Source: Cucumis sativus
Taxonomy: Eukaryota; Streptophyta; Magnoliopsida; Cucurbitales; Cucurbitaceae
Reading direction: 5' to 3'
Length of the DNA: 64,000 nt
NCBI RefSeq assembly: GCF_000004075.3
Contig: NC_026659.2
Location: forward strand, 25,500,272-25,564,271
A program made the position numbers and the translations under genes. Shown here in pieces: positions 24,852-45,972 of the stretch. The notes under the pieces are model-generated. The model worked only from the letters and a program-made list of their open reading frames with translations. It had not been told where the DNA came from and ran no database searches. Positions within the stretch are counted from its first letter, which is position 1. Each line of letters opens with the position of its first letter.

Positions 24852-25440
24852 AAAGTATATAATTAAAGTTTGAATTGATACTAAAGTAATGTGTCTTTTA
24901 CTATTCCAAAATCCTTTAAAAAAGTAATCCAACACTTGGTAGGTTTCTTTTCGGTTCTTAGCAAAGGAGTTCACCAAAGACTGCTATTTCTTTGCTTCTC
25001 TAATCACTTTTTTTAAAATCAATTTTAATAAAATGATGAAATTGTTCTTGAAAGTATTTAATTAAAATTTGAATTGATTTCAAAGTATGGTGTTTTTCAC
25101 TGTTCCAAAATCCTTTAAAAAAGTAATCCAATACTTTGTAGGTTTCTTCCCAGTGCTTAGCAAAGGAGTTCATCAAACACTGCTATTCTTGTGCTTCTTT
25201 AATCACTTTTTCACAAGTCACATAGAAAATACTTTTAACAATGCTTCAATTTTAATAAAATGGAATTGCTTTAAAAAGTATATAATCAAAGTTTGAAATG
25301 ATTTTAAAGGTGTTTTTCACCATTCCAAAATCCTTTCAAAAAGTAATCAAGCACTTGGTAGGTTTTTTTCCAGTGCTAAGCAAAGGAGTTCACCAACTGC
25401 TATTCCTCTGCTTTTCTAATCATCACTTACAAAGTGCAAT
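24852..25440. repeat. Three-unit tandem array in the 3' flank of GGAT-A
   Basis: Units begin at about 24852, 25051 and 25275 (spacing 199 and 224 bp). Each carries an AAAGTATATAATTAAAG-like head, then ATTCCAAAATCCTTTAAA, GTAGGTTTCTT and AGCAAAGGAGTTCA. The equivalent 3' flank of GGAT-B (39060-39240) has only one, more diverged unit. Amplification therefore followed the gene duplication or was lost from the B side. All three units share an open frame, but the B copy does not keep it, so coding is unlikely. Confidence 0.85.
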
Positions 25441-25582
25441 CCAATATAAAGAGAAAGTAAAAGATGACATCCAATCCAATATATAACAATAGAGTTCTTA
25501 TAATAAGGTTAGATATGTATGCTTGCCAAAGCTTTACAGTAATTATATCGTGAATTCGAACCGACACATGGAAGCCGCCTGA

Positions 25583-30131
<4,549 letters not shown>

Positions 30132-33100
30132 GGTGATGTACTTGACTTGTTTAATCTATTACTCCAGTACAAGCAAACAAAGCTAGAATTTACCAACCAA
30201 AGAAGAATCTGCCCTGAACCTGAAATTTACAAGAGAGTGAAATGTAAGATAAACAAGAAACCAAATGCACAAGTCCTTCAAAGCTCTTAGGAGGGTAAGA
30301 AAACATGGGCCTGATATTACAGCTTTTCATGTCTTTTATCACAGATTCACACAAAGCATTGAGAATATACAAAATGATTAATATATATATATATATATAT
30401 ACCCTAACCTATGTAGCTTAACCATTTAAATTTAGTCCTAGCTTAATATGTTTAGAACTGATTCTAAAATGGTTAAAAACACTTATACGATTTGATGGAA
30501 CATGGTCTTAACATTTCAATGAAATCAAAATTCGTAAAATTAAATATTAAATTTATTTTCTAGTGATTTTGAACGTAACAAAGTAACTGTATATCTTGTC
30601 AATGTAACTCCCGTTTTATAATGGCATTTCTTTTTCCGCTTAATATATTAGTTCACATTCTGAGTTTCGTGAGTCAAATTGATATCTAATCCAATGCACC
30701 AATAGGAATGTTGATAGTTTTATGATTTACGTAAATGAATCCGCAGAAAACATCAGTAAACTTCAATCGATATACTCCATAAAACTTCAGGCTACTCGTC
30801 TTTCACCAAGAACTACGACTGGAAGAAAACTAAAAGTGCACAGTCGAAGGCTCAAAAAACATCCATTCTTCCAATATGAGAAGATAGAAAAAAGTGAACA
30901 AATGCGAGTGATTGATAACAGCAATATAAATGAACTAAATTGGCTCATAGCAGTCTAATCTATGTAAAAGAATAAACCAAAAATCTCATAGCTCTTTTGA
31001 TTTCTGAAGTCTTGCAAAGGAAGAACTGCGCATCGATACAAACGAGGAAGAAATCCACAAACAAACAACACAGAATAGCATGAACTTTCACTAATGATCA
31101 AAACCCACCAGAATTAAGACAGCTAGACTACTCCAGCAAGCCACAGATCAAGAAAAACTAAAACAGAACAAATAAATGACTAATGATCAAAACCCACAAA
31201 GAGTTAAACTAACAACATCACATATTCATTCAACAATGGATTCATAACGCAACAATAAGCAAGAAATTCAAAGATTAATCATAAGAATGCAAAGGAAACA
31301 CTATCAAATCCCAGTGAAAACCAAGGATGATTTAAAGAACTAGATGAGTAATCAGATTAAAACAAACAACTAAAGATGAATTTATTTATGATTAAAAAAA
31401 CCGGAGATGGGTTCAATACGGTATGGCGTAGGGAGGTCAAAACTGACCTTTGTTGGAGCGAATCGCTGCAGAAGAGAGGGAAACTAGTGAGGAAATGCAG
31501 CGATACTCAACTGACACACAAAATTGGGACCCGGGTCTAAGTGAAAGTTGGATATTGGGGAGGCGGAATTATGTGGCAATAAAATTGAACGTAACGATGC
31601 ATCAGAGCCACTGAAAATTCGAGTATGGATTTTCTTTTCCATATTGGAGAAAAAAAAAGAGATAAAGTTCATGAAACTATTAAAAGTGTGGCGTAGCTTC
31701 ATACAGAAAATTTAGTTTGATAGAGTGATGAAATTTGGTGGCTATGTTTCTTTGGCTCGATGGTCAGACATTGGACAAATGAAATCAATAAGTAGTGGTG
31801 GGCGTTTTTCAATATTCTTTAAAAACAAAAATTTAATGTGAACAAAACTTATAGAAACCTGACAAAGTGAGATACACCCTTATGGTGAGGTCAAGAGGCA
31901 GAGAACCATATAGATATCCTTGTTAAAGCCTTTTTAGTTAGACAATGAGATGTGATGTCCTTTAAAAAGAAAAAAATAGTTAAAAGTTTCTTGCATAATT
32001 GATATTTTAGATACAAAAAATCATTACATGTTGGCTCAAAAGGTGTTAGTTTTATGATTGTTATGATTTGTTTGGATTGATCTACCGAAAAAAAAATGTT
32101 TTTCAATAAATTAATTTTTGTTTAAACTATTTTTTCTAAAAACTTGTTTAAAATACACTTAAAATTTTATTTTGAGTGACTCATATACTAAAAAAATATT
32201 TATTTTAAAAAAATTAAATTTACCTTATTTTAAAGATCTCTCGATTCGTTCTTCCTTCAAAATAGAGAGGAGTTTGGGATCCTCTTTAAGTAAATTATCT
32301 TAAGTTTTTCTATAAAAAGTTGACTTGACAAGGAATCATCAAATGAGTAGTTTTTTTTAAAAAATAATTATTTTCGTGCTTTTGCAATAGTCAAGAGAGT
32401 GATTTTCTTTTAGTTCAATGAGTGAGGTAGAGATATTTGAAAATGTAAATGTATGTCTTAACCAATTTTCGCCTACTTGGTAATTTGATTTAATACATTT
32501 GATAAAAAAAAACGAGGCTTACATTAATTATGTTAATAGTGGCTTGTGAACGTAATGTTCAAATCTAACATCTTTTACTTATTTTAAAAGGAGGACTGAA
32601 TTACTTCTCCCATAAATGAGTTATTTGGTTAACTATGGAGGTGACCTATAATTTGACTATAAGAGTTAGACAAATCAATCTACGAGATGAATCAAAATTC
32701 AATATGTATTCTAAGTAGGAGTGTTCATGGTTCAGTTCGGTTCGGTTTCAAGCTAAAATTGCATCGAACCGTAAAATGAAAAAAAAAACCTCATACAAAA
32801 TCAAACCAAACCGGACCGCATAGTTTGGTTTAAATTCCATAAAATTTTAGGCCATTAAAGCATTAAATTCTACAAATTTTTCCTTTTTAATAGATATTAG
32901 TCAACAAACGTAACCAAGTTTTAGAAATAAAACCTTTATGAATACTTCTTTAAATTTATTTAAATGAAGTAGTTCAGTTCAGTTTTAGAATCAACTTAAA
33001 ACATTAAATTAAACTGAACCACATAAAAAGCGGTTTTTAACACAAATCGTACAGAACTGAATACAAACAATTTCCATTCGATTCGATTCAATTCAATTTG

Positions 33101-34230
33101 TCAAATTAGTTTGGTTTTCAAATATTTTATGAACACCCATACGTTAAAAGTAAAAGGCATGGACTCAAGGTAGCTCATGTGCCTTGTGAAGGCCAACACT
33201 AGCCGAGCTGCCATGATGGGCAAGTTTTGCTTAATTGTTTTAAACACAACCCATGTACTTTGATTTATCAATTTGTAATGGCAAGTTAAAATAGTAACAA
33301 TTAAATTAATTATAAAAAAAGATTAATAAGTAAAAAATGGTTACAAAATTATATTTTATAAAATAATGAACCAAACTTAACATATACGGTGCAATAAAAA
33401 CGTTATCCGTTCTTCGTTGATTAGATCTTTAAATTATTATTAACTTGACGGTTGGAGAGTGTCCTTAGCTAAGTACCATACTAATGCTATATTTTATTGT
33501 TTCTTTTTTGGATAATTGTCCAATTCATTCTAGTAATTGCAAATTTACAACTAATACCAAATTTCAATATCAATAACTTGTTTTCAAGTTTCACGTTTTA
33601 TGTCTATTTTTGGTTGATGCCAAGGTACCTTCAATCTTTGATGATGATGATTTTATTTTACTTTTATATTTATAAAATTATTGTTTGTTTTCTCCAAAGT
33701 TCTCTTATACTTATTTGAAGTAGAAATTTATTAAAATATAAAAAGAAGGTTGAGATCTAAAACAACTCATTATTTAATTTGAAATGAAAAGGAAAATTTA
33801 AACAAATAAGTACACGTTTCTCAATTATTAAAAATTTTAGTCCTTTAATAAATTAGAAACATTCAATCAAAGTTAATGATACTAAGACAAAATTTAAAAC
33901 AACGAAGAAAATAAGCGTGAAAGTTTAAAAGTTTGCAATTTTCTGTTAGATACATTTTTTGAATTAGTAAAATAAATTAAAATATTTATAAATTAGAACA
34001 AAATTTTATAACTAACTATCAAACATTTGATATGAATATAAAATTTTGGTATAGTTTGTAAAAATTTTTTTGGTTAAATTTACTATTTTTACTATTGTTA
34101 TTTATTTTAACATGCTGTTAAAAAGGTGTCCAAAATACCCTATTTTAAAATGTCATTATCTCTACGAAAACATACGAATGTTAAAAAACGTCATCCTTTA
34201 CTGGATTTTCAATTTGTACCCAGCAGATAA
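30132..34230. other. 5' flank of GGAT-A and decayed shared GGAT/PRS spacer
   Basis: No gene. The part at about 31430-31800 is homologous to 44440-44760 upstream of GGAT-B: both contain GAACGTAACGATGCA (31587, 44532) and TGTTTCTTTGGCTC (about 31745, 44681) at similar spacing. This marks the conserved GGAT promoter/leader. A (TA)11 microsatellite lies at 30379-30401. The remainder to the pseudogene includes a terminal-inverted-repeat element (32718-33138). Confidence 0.65.
32718..33138. mobile_element. Non-autonomous element with GGGTGTTCAT-type inverted ends
   Basis: The left end GGAGTGTTCAT (32718-32728) is the inverted counterpart of ATGAACACCC (33129-33138). Inside, GGTTCGGTT-type words near the left and AACCGAACC/GATTCGATTC-type words further in give imperfect inverted symmetry. 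No transposase frame is present. Repeats with these ends are, to my knowledge, widespread in plant genomes. Target-site duplication not evident. Confidence 0.5.
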
Positions 34231-34590
34231 AATGGCGCCTCAGTACTAGTCATCAGAGTCGGCGACATATCGCTCCCTTCGGTTTTCGTTCAGAAACCCT
34301 AGCAAACCCCTCAAATCCTCCCAAAGTTCACTGTCGTACTCCATCAGATGTTCGAAGCTAAAGAGACTAATGGTGGGCGATACTAGTGGAATGATCCTTT
34401 CTATTCAATTTAAAACTCTGCTTCTTCATCGATCTCGATACCAATCACTAATCTCCAAGGCGAAGAAAATTGAATTGCAGCAGAGGCCAGATTCTGGTAT
34501 TGTAAACGCCTATCTTCTATTTATTCTTGTTTCTTTTTCTACATGTTAATATACAACCCATGTCAATTTAATTGTGGATGCTTTTGTAAA
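34231..34590 (+). pseudogene. Truncated PRPP synthetase pseudogene beside GGAT-A
   Basis: Colinear with the intact PRS gene at 45973. Upstream GGCGCC, then TATCGCTCCCTTCGG..TTTTCGTTCAGAAACCCTA and CTATTCAATTTAAAACTCTG align with PRS exon 1. The sequence then jumps directly to CCAGATTCTGGTATTGTAA, which matches the end of PRS exon 3 and its donor, followed by intron 3. The ATG is lost and about 1.07 kb (end of exon 1, intron 1, exon 2, intron 2, most of exon 3) is missing; nothing after about 34590 aligns. Retention of intron sequence shows a genomic, not RNA-mediated, copy. It is the relic of PRS in the first GGAT/PRS block. Confidence 0.82.
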
Positions 34591-34609
34591 AGATGCTGAT
34601 ATTTAATTA

Positions 34610-34700
34610 AATAGGAGGAGACTATTCCAGTGGTTAATAGATGTCGCATCACACTCTCTAAGGAGTCTCAGTTTGAATTCATACATTTCTTGCATTGACA
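34610..34700 (+). mobile_element. tRNA-derived SINE-like head
   Basis: CCAGTGGTTAA (about 34628-34638) resembles a pol III A box and GTTTGAATTC (34671-34680) a B box, about 40 bp apart, as in plant SINEs. The sequence does not fold as an obvious intact tRNA. It starts right where homology of the PRS pseudogene ends, so it may mark the breakpoint. Tentative. Confidence 0.35.
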
Positions 34701-37215
34701 CCTTATTTTTTCATAATTATTTGTGTAATGTTTTGCAACTTCTAAAAATTGAAAAACCCAATTATTTGTACTCAACAGAAAACTTATCCCTAATTTTCAT
34801 CCAGTTCATCTCGTTAAGAGGCCTAGCAAATAAATATGTTATATTAATTTTATGCATACTCCATTTTAGTTACGTTAATTAACATTTTTAAAAATTCAAA
34901 TGCAATTTAAAAATGAAACTCATATTCAATATCAAATTCAATATTGAATTCGATAAAGACCCCTAGCTTTATCTCAAATCTACCAAACCCTAAACTATTG
35001 TTTAATATAATGTATTCAAATTTCATCTAAATTCATAGACTATTTAAATTTTGTATAATTTTCTAATTGCAATAAAAAAAAATATACCTACATATACATA
35101 TGCACTAAACTATACATATATATACATTGCACATTACACATTAAATATACATATAACACATAAAATTATACTTACATAAAAATATACCTACATATACATA
35201 TACATACACCCTAAACATATACACATACACATTAAATATACATATAACACATACACACATAAAGTTATACTAACACACACAATAAACATATACCAAAAGC
35301 TACTTAACGAAGTCCGTATTCTTGTAGTGACTAAAGCAGTAACGAGATGTCAATCTAATTGAATAAATCCAATTTGAGCAAAGAAAAAAAAAACTAGCTA
35401 CTTCAATGTATGACATAATTCACTAATCTAATAAGATAGTGCCTTGAGTGAGATATTGTCTCCCTCCTCTTAACGCTCAAAACTACGGTTGAGGAAATAT
35501 CACACACAGATTGTAAACAAATATAATTGCACAACATTGACAAGATCAGGTTCCATGGATCAAAATCACTCAACAAAACAAAACATAATGAATTAGCCAA
35601 TCTAATAACAAAGGAAAACAAAATAACAAAATCAATAACCCTACCTTACCATGTAACAAAATTATTATAAGATTATTAATATAACAAAATCATTATATTT
35701 TTTAATTAGTATACCTCCTACCTGGCTTCAGTCCTAACATTTGACATAATTGCTCAGTTGGTAAGCTTTCACTAAATTAAGTCAAGTCACATTGTGTACC
35801 TGGTACACTAATTTCCTCCGTACCAAAATTACTATATCTTTTACAACTGTTTAAACTTTAACAACTGGTTTATTTATTCTTTTAAATCTACCCCATTTTT
35901 ATCATTAATTTGAAAAAGAATATTATTTTTGAGATTAATTCATAAAAGAGTAAAAACGATAGTAAATAGTAAATATGGTAGCAAATAGAAATTTTGAAAT
36001 GGTCTGGAAGATAATTAAAAAATATAAAATTAATATTTAGTAATTATTAACATCAATTTCGAATTATCAAGAAATGACGTTGAGATTGAGGAACTTCAAA
36101 ATTACACGAACTTAAACATCATAATTTGGGGATTCTAAATTTCACATTTTAAAGAAAAGTGGGACGAATAGGGAAATAAAATAACGAGTATTTCTATTAA
36201 GCATTGGGAAGAGAATGCTTCTAGTTGTAGTAAATTGCATTGAAAAATCAACGAAGAAGCCACTTTACTAGAAAATGAGGCGCACGGTTCCATAAAAGAA
36301 AAGAAGTTTTACTATAAAAGAAGAGAGAAAAGTTTAAACCATAGCATTCCCTTAGACAGATTTGTCAATTTTAAACTTCTTTTTTCCTATTATCTTCATT
36401 AATTTTAAAACTTTTATTTTTTACTTATCACCAAAAAGAGAAAAAAAAATCATTCTCATTTAGTTACCTATATTTTAAGTTTGTTTTATTTCAGTACATG
36501 AATTTTCAAAATGCTTCCTTTGTTTCCTCAAATTTCATGCTTTCTTTTGACCTATGTAGCTTCAAACTTATCAAAGTGCATGCCCTTATTACTGCCTCAG
36601 TAAATTCTTTTTTTTTTCTAATAACAATATATGGGGTGATGAAATGGAACTTCTAAGAGTACAACTTTATGCTATTTGAGGAGTCATACTGATTTTGGCT
36701 TACTTCATTTACAAAGAAAGGTTTGATAAGTATGATTATTCTGGTAAAGTTTATATTAGAGTTAGTTATCCTTGCCCTTCAGTTAGTTCTCTAGTTACTT
36801 TCTAACTCTTGTAACAGTGGCTATATCTTTGCCATCTTTTGAACCCAATAAATTAACCCAATAGTTTATATAAAAACCAACATTTTAATAGATTAGGTGA
36901 CAAAATAAAGTAAATTCAAAATTCAAAAAATATATATATATGATTATTTTCAAAGATATTTAAGATTGTAAATGAACTGAATTTAAGAAGTTGATAACAA
37001 AATATAGAAGCTCAACCCTATAAAAAAGAATAATTAGAAGGTAAAATTTTGGTTCTTCCTGCCCATCTGAATGGCAGAAACCACCAGCTTTGACTGGCTA
37101 CGTTTTACAATCTCTATACAGTGCACCAACTAAGAAAAGAAACGAACAAAAAAAAGAGAAAAAACAAAGATTGGAAAGGGTAATAGCTAAAGTTAAGAAG
37201 CCATGGAGCTGTTAT
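34700..37215. other. Spacer between PRS pseudogene and SMR
   Basis: No gene supported. Contents are a two-unit 100-bp tandem repeat at 35081-35280 and AT-rich sequence. A tRNA A-box-like word at about 35750 (TGCTCAGTTGGTAAGC) has no convincing B box. Confidence 0.5.
35081..35280. repeat. Two 100-bp tandem units of TACATATACA-rich sequence
   Basis: AATATACCTACATATACATA recurs at exactly 100-bp spacing (35081 and 35181), followed in both units by CATTAAATATACATATAACA and an ATAAA(A/G)TTATACT motif. Composition is almost purely A/T/C on this strand. Confidence 0.8.
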
Positions 37216-37527
37216 TCAATTAGCCCTTTCGACATGTCGGCTAAAAACAACCTCTAAGTCGGGAGGCTTGAAGAATTGGCGCACGTTGCCGTGGTTGAAT
37301 TTCAACGAAGATTTAGGCTTCTTAGGGGCGGGTGGGCATTTGGAACCCGATAGGATCCGGCATTCATCTCCAGTAGGCGTCGGCGGTTGGTCTTCATTGT
37401 CGCAATGACTGTGTTCTTTGTTAATGGTGAGCAATAGAGGAGGTCGTAATTGAATTCCAGTAATGACCCATTTTTCGGGGTCAAATTCGAACCCCATGTC
37501 CTTACGGAAGTTTTCTGAGAACGGCAT
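37216..37527 (-). CDS. SIAMESE-RELATED cyclin-dependent kinase inhibitor (SMR family)
   Basis: A small plant-specific CDK inhibitor expected in the nucleus, where SMR proteins promote exit from mitosis and endoreduplication. Single exon, 103 residues, typical for the family. The family core is visible: DECRILSGSKCPPAPKKPKS at about 64-83, and near the C-terminus the cyclin-interaction-like motif QFFKPPDLEVVF. The N-terminal part (FDPEKWVITGIQLRPPLLLT) is not familiar, so I do not assign an SMR number. The start at 37527 is the first ATG in this frame. The mRNA leader carries a (CCA)9 repeat (37542-37568). It lies alone between the two GGAT/PRS blocks; no second copy was seen. Confidence 0.83.
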   Translation of the reverse strand: MPFSENFRKDMGFEFDPEKWVITGIQLRPPLLLTINKEHSHCDNEDQPPTPTGDECRILSGSKCPPAPKKPKSSLKFNHGNVRQFFKPPDLEVVFSRHVERAN

Positions 37528-37541
37528 TAATTTTAAAGGGA

Positions 37542-37568
37542 TGGTGGTGGTGGTGGTGGTGGTGGTGG
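37542..37568. repeat. (TGG)9 microsatellite in the SMR leader
   Basis: Nine perfect TGG units on the plus strand, CCA in the SMR transcript, ending 15 bp before the start codon. Likely length-polymorphic. Confidence 0.95.
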
Positions 37569-37569
37569 G

Positions 37570-39400
37570 AAAAGGAGAGAAAGATGAAGGGAAGTAATAT
37601 AGAAGGAGGGGAATAAAGAGAGGAATAAAAGGAAGTGAAAGGGGAGGTGGAAAGTGATCGAAAGTGTTGGTGCTGTGGATTTACAAAGAAGAATATGGAA
37701 AGTGACTTTGGCCTAATTTTAATTTGCTTTTTGTTTGTTGCAGCTAAAGAGGAGTGTTTTTCTTTTTTCTTTCTAGAAATCAAGAAACAGTTAATTTTGG
37801 AGGCAAAGGTTTAGGAATAGTGACAGCGGGAAATTGAGATACATGCTTTATTAGATTCCTTGCCCAAAAGGAGAGAGATGGGAAATTCAATGAACATCAA
37901 ATGAAGGGAAGCTGACCCCAATAACCAAGTTGACTTAGTTTCGCGCTTAAATTGAAAACATAAGTAGTTGCATGATGTTGACATGCTTCCTAAAAATATT
38001 ATTAAGACGGTTAAAAATGTTTTAGAACGCACTTAAATATAGATTGAATAACCGAGTCGATCGACCAAACTGAAGTTAAGTTAGTCGTGTCGGATTGAAA
38101 AAAATCAAATAGTTAAAATGACCTAACCAACTGACCAACTTTTACTCATCGACAATCTAGGTCGACTTCAACTTTTATTAAATTGACCATAGTCGGTTCA
38201 TGAACGATTTGGTCAAAAGACCAACTCCGATTGAACAATGGTCACTCCTAGTTTCAATAAATTGAATTTTTGTAGACACTATAAAAAGTATTTCTAATGA
38301 TGTTTGACCTGCTTTAGATCTTGGGCTTACACATACGTATTTCAACACTATTATGAGAGTAGTTATCTAGAAAGAACTATCATTAGTGTGAAATCTTTTA
38401 TAATGCTACCTCTGTTTATTTGTCATATTGCTTTTTAAAATAGTGTGGAGCTAATAGCAGTAAAAGAAAATATTCATGAGAACAAATATCAAGTTAAACA
38501 AAGGGAGGATGATTTTCTTGTAATGCTAAAATAGTGTTTATATAAATGATTTTCTTGTAATGCTAAAATAGTGTTTATATAAATGATGTGGTAGCAACGA
38601 TGATGTTTGTCAAAGTAAAACTTGAAAAAAATGGCATTTAGATATGTCGACTCGCCACCTAACAATCAGTGAGAACATAATTCAAGCCTAGCAATGAAAT
38701 GCCCAAACTCAACAAACCAAATATAACAAATACAACTGTAAGAATGAAATCTTAATCAATTAGAGTTATTAAAAGTAAGAATTTAATACTACAAAATTAA
38801 AAGTTAAAACTAACTAAGTTACTGATAGTAAAATGTAACTTTTCCCTGTTTCAAAAAAGAAAAAAAATATAACTTTTTCCCGCTTAAAAAAAATGGTTAG
38901 ATGGAAAGTTGTGAAATTTGCAGAAACGGTGCAAGAAAGTTACTTATCAAACAATGGAACAAAATAATTGCTAAATATAATTTTATACATAAAAACTTTT
39001 TTTTTTTCAAAAAGAAAAATAATTCAAATTAAAGAGCTCCAATTTTCAAGGTGAGTTATTCTTATTCCAAAAAAACAAGCCGGAGGAATCTTGCAATTTG
39101 TAGGTTTCTTCCCCGAGTGCTCGGCAAAGTAGTTTATCAAAAGCTGCTTTTCTCCCCTTATCCAGTATTCCATATTCCTCACCTTTCAGATTTCAACAAA
39201 GTCCTTCACTCAATTTCCTCATCATCACTTACAAAGTGCAATCCAGTATCAAAATTCCAAAGAAAAAGAGTAAAAGATCACATCCAATCCAGTAGAATAA
39301 TTAAGTTCTCATAATAAGGTTAGAATATGTATTTCTTGCAAAAGCTTTACAGCAACTGAAGAGTATATAGCGAATCCAGATCGAGCCAAGGAAGCTGTCC
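37570..39400. other. SMR promoter and GGAT-B 3' flank
   Basis: No further gene. A 37-bp unit (GATTTTCTTGTAATGCTAAA...) is duplicated at 38511-38547 and 38548-38584. From about 39060 the sequence is homologous to the GGAT-A 3' flank, with shared CATCACTTACAAAGTGCAAT and GTTCTCATAATAAGG-type words continuing to the coding end. Confidence 0.6.
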
Positions 39401-39422
39401 TGATCACATTCTTGAATAACCA

Positions 39423-43831
<4,409 letters not shown>

Positions 43832-45972
43832 GATGCTTTATTTAACCTCTTGTAGCTGTTACTCCAATACAGGCAAAAAAGCTGCAATTTATCAAACATA
43901 ATTTTTAGAAACAAAACACCAAGACCTTATCAAACATGATCTAAAATATATGCCAACCTATCCATTTAATGGTTAGCTCAAGCATTTGAATTTAGTGGTC
44001 ACTCGACATGGTATCAGAGTGAGAGGTCCACTTTGTATCGACCCTCCCAACCAATATACCAGTTCACGGATTGAGTTTCGTGTATGGTATGAACATCTAA
44101 TCCCAAAATATGAGAAGTTTTATGTTGCTTATGATAATGAATAAGAGGAAAACAGCAATAAACTCCCATTAACAGACCCATAATATTTCAAGCAACTAGA
44201 GTCCCTTCTTCCAATATTGCAAGATCAACGAAGAGAACAATGTCCCCGAAGCAATCTAATGCATGCAAAATAACAGACCAAAAAACTTAGAACTCTTTTA
44301 ATTTCTGAAATGACAAATTAACACGAAGATTAGCAGTTAAACACAAACATGCATGCAAAGAAGATAATTTACCAAATGGAAACGAAACACTCCCTAATCG
44401 AATTCAGCAGTAAAAGGAGAAAATGGTGATGAGTAATCAGATTAGGCGAAGAACTTCGAGAGGGGAAGTCGTTAGGGGGTGCAGCGATATTCGAATTGGG
44501 AGCAGGGGCTCACTATTTTAGATGGATATTCGAACGTAACGATGCACCAGAACCACTGAAATTTGGAATGGAGATTTTTCAATATCGAAAATTTGAAGAG
44601 ATAACGTTGAAGCAGCTAAAGTGTGGCGGAGCTTCAAGCAGAAAGCTCAGTTTCGATAGACTACAGAATTTTGGCGGTTCTGTTTCTTTGGCTCAGTTGT
44701 CATATTTGGAGTTTGGACAATGAAATTGGCAAGTGGCGGGTGTTCTTTCTTTTAAAAAAATGTTAAATTGTAGTAATAATTGTCATTATATCTTCAAACA
44801 AAACTTTCATTTGTCAAAATTTGATCTTAAATTTAACTTTGACACAATGTGATGTCCCATATGAGTGATAAATTATATGTGTGTGTTTCAAATTTATAAA
44901 ATGAAACCATATTATAGTAGCATGATGTTCTATTGTATTTTTATCCTCATTTTAAATAATAACATATATCGAACAACTAAGCAGATGTTGAAGTGAGGCC
45001 AAAATTCTCCTTTGCAAAAAGATATTACCAACTAGGAAAGTCATCCCAACAACAATGAGATTGGGCTCCTTCACAACCCAACAAGCAAGCTACCAAGGAG
45101 CATATTATGTGATCTCATATGTATAGAACGATCATCTTGATTGTCGCATTTCTATGATCAAAATATCATCTACCACCATCCTCCTCATACAATTAGATTG
45201 TTGTCCAACTATCTAAATTCACCGCTAAATGACAATTGTCCAACATTCACCATTGCTAAGATACCATCCACTTTCATAAGAAACTCTAAAAAGCAATCAT
45301 TCAAAAGTTCCATGCATAAACCTCCTACTAACAACAAGTGTATCGGATAATCCACAAGTACCCAACTAATATCACTTTTACAAGCAACATTGTCTCAAGC
45401 ATCATCACAAGACAACACTAGCACCGTTTGAGAAGACAACCCCACATCATCGGTTGATCGTTAATACTACACATCATTATCTCTATTTGACTATCACTTG
45501 CAACATAATTCATCAAATCAATTATATACATCATTTTTGACATAAATTCATATAATCAATTTCATTATTACGTTAATGTTTTGTTTTCTTCGACATATAT
45601 ATCCAAAGTAAGGTGGTCATGGGCGTTGGGTATAATGTAACAAATAATTTGCAATTAACAACAAATACATCGACCTTTTTCCATTTTTGTCGTGACCAAA
45701 ACAATTTTCTAATTTTTGAATGGGATGGGAAACGAGTCAGATCAGATGTCAAAGAGAGCCTTGGAATTTTCACATACGTAGGTGGGCAACGTCATCGTTA
45801 GTTACATTTACATATTTACCCACCAGAAAGACACGCGATTTGAGAGCCCCAGGGGTATTTTTGACTGCACACGTCTCTTTGTACCGGCAACCGGAACAAA
45901 CTTTATACAGTTAAAAAGGCCACCCCAAGTTCAGCAAAAAACGGCGCCAGTCACGAGAGTCACATCCGCCAT
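43832..45972. promoter_or_regulatory. Shared divergent spacer between GGAT-B and PRS
   Basis: 2.1 kb holding both 5' ends. The GGAT-side leader/promoter (about 44440-44760) is homologous to the one before GGAT-A. A retrotransposon primer-binding-like word TGGTATCAGAGT lies at 44009-44020 without recognisable LTRs. The CAA/ATC-rich stretch at about 44980-45480 has no counterpart that I can see on the A side. The PRS-proximal part has GGCGCC at about 45943, also kept before the PRS pseudogene. Confidence 0.6.

Noticed and set aside
25087..25486. Repeated short frames sharing PKSF..VGFF.VLSKGVHQ as a small peptide gene
   Set aside because: They are copies of one tandem repeat unit, and the homologous unit beside GGAT-B breaks the frame.
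38030..38250. Possible inverted-repeat element with GGTCGACT/GACCAACT words
   Set aside because: The right end (AACAATGGTCACTCCTAG) looks like a terminal repeat, but no matching left end could be placed.
44009..44020. TGGTATCAGAGT as a Copia-type primer-binding site of an LTR element
   Set aside because: No LTR pair, polypurine tract or gag/pol sequence was found around it; a lone 12-mer is not enough.
44496..44723. 75-codon plus-strand frame beside GGAT-B
   Set aside because: It lies antisense in the GGAT-B promoter/leader, and the homologous region beside GGAT-A does not keep the frame.
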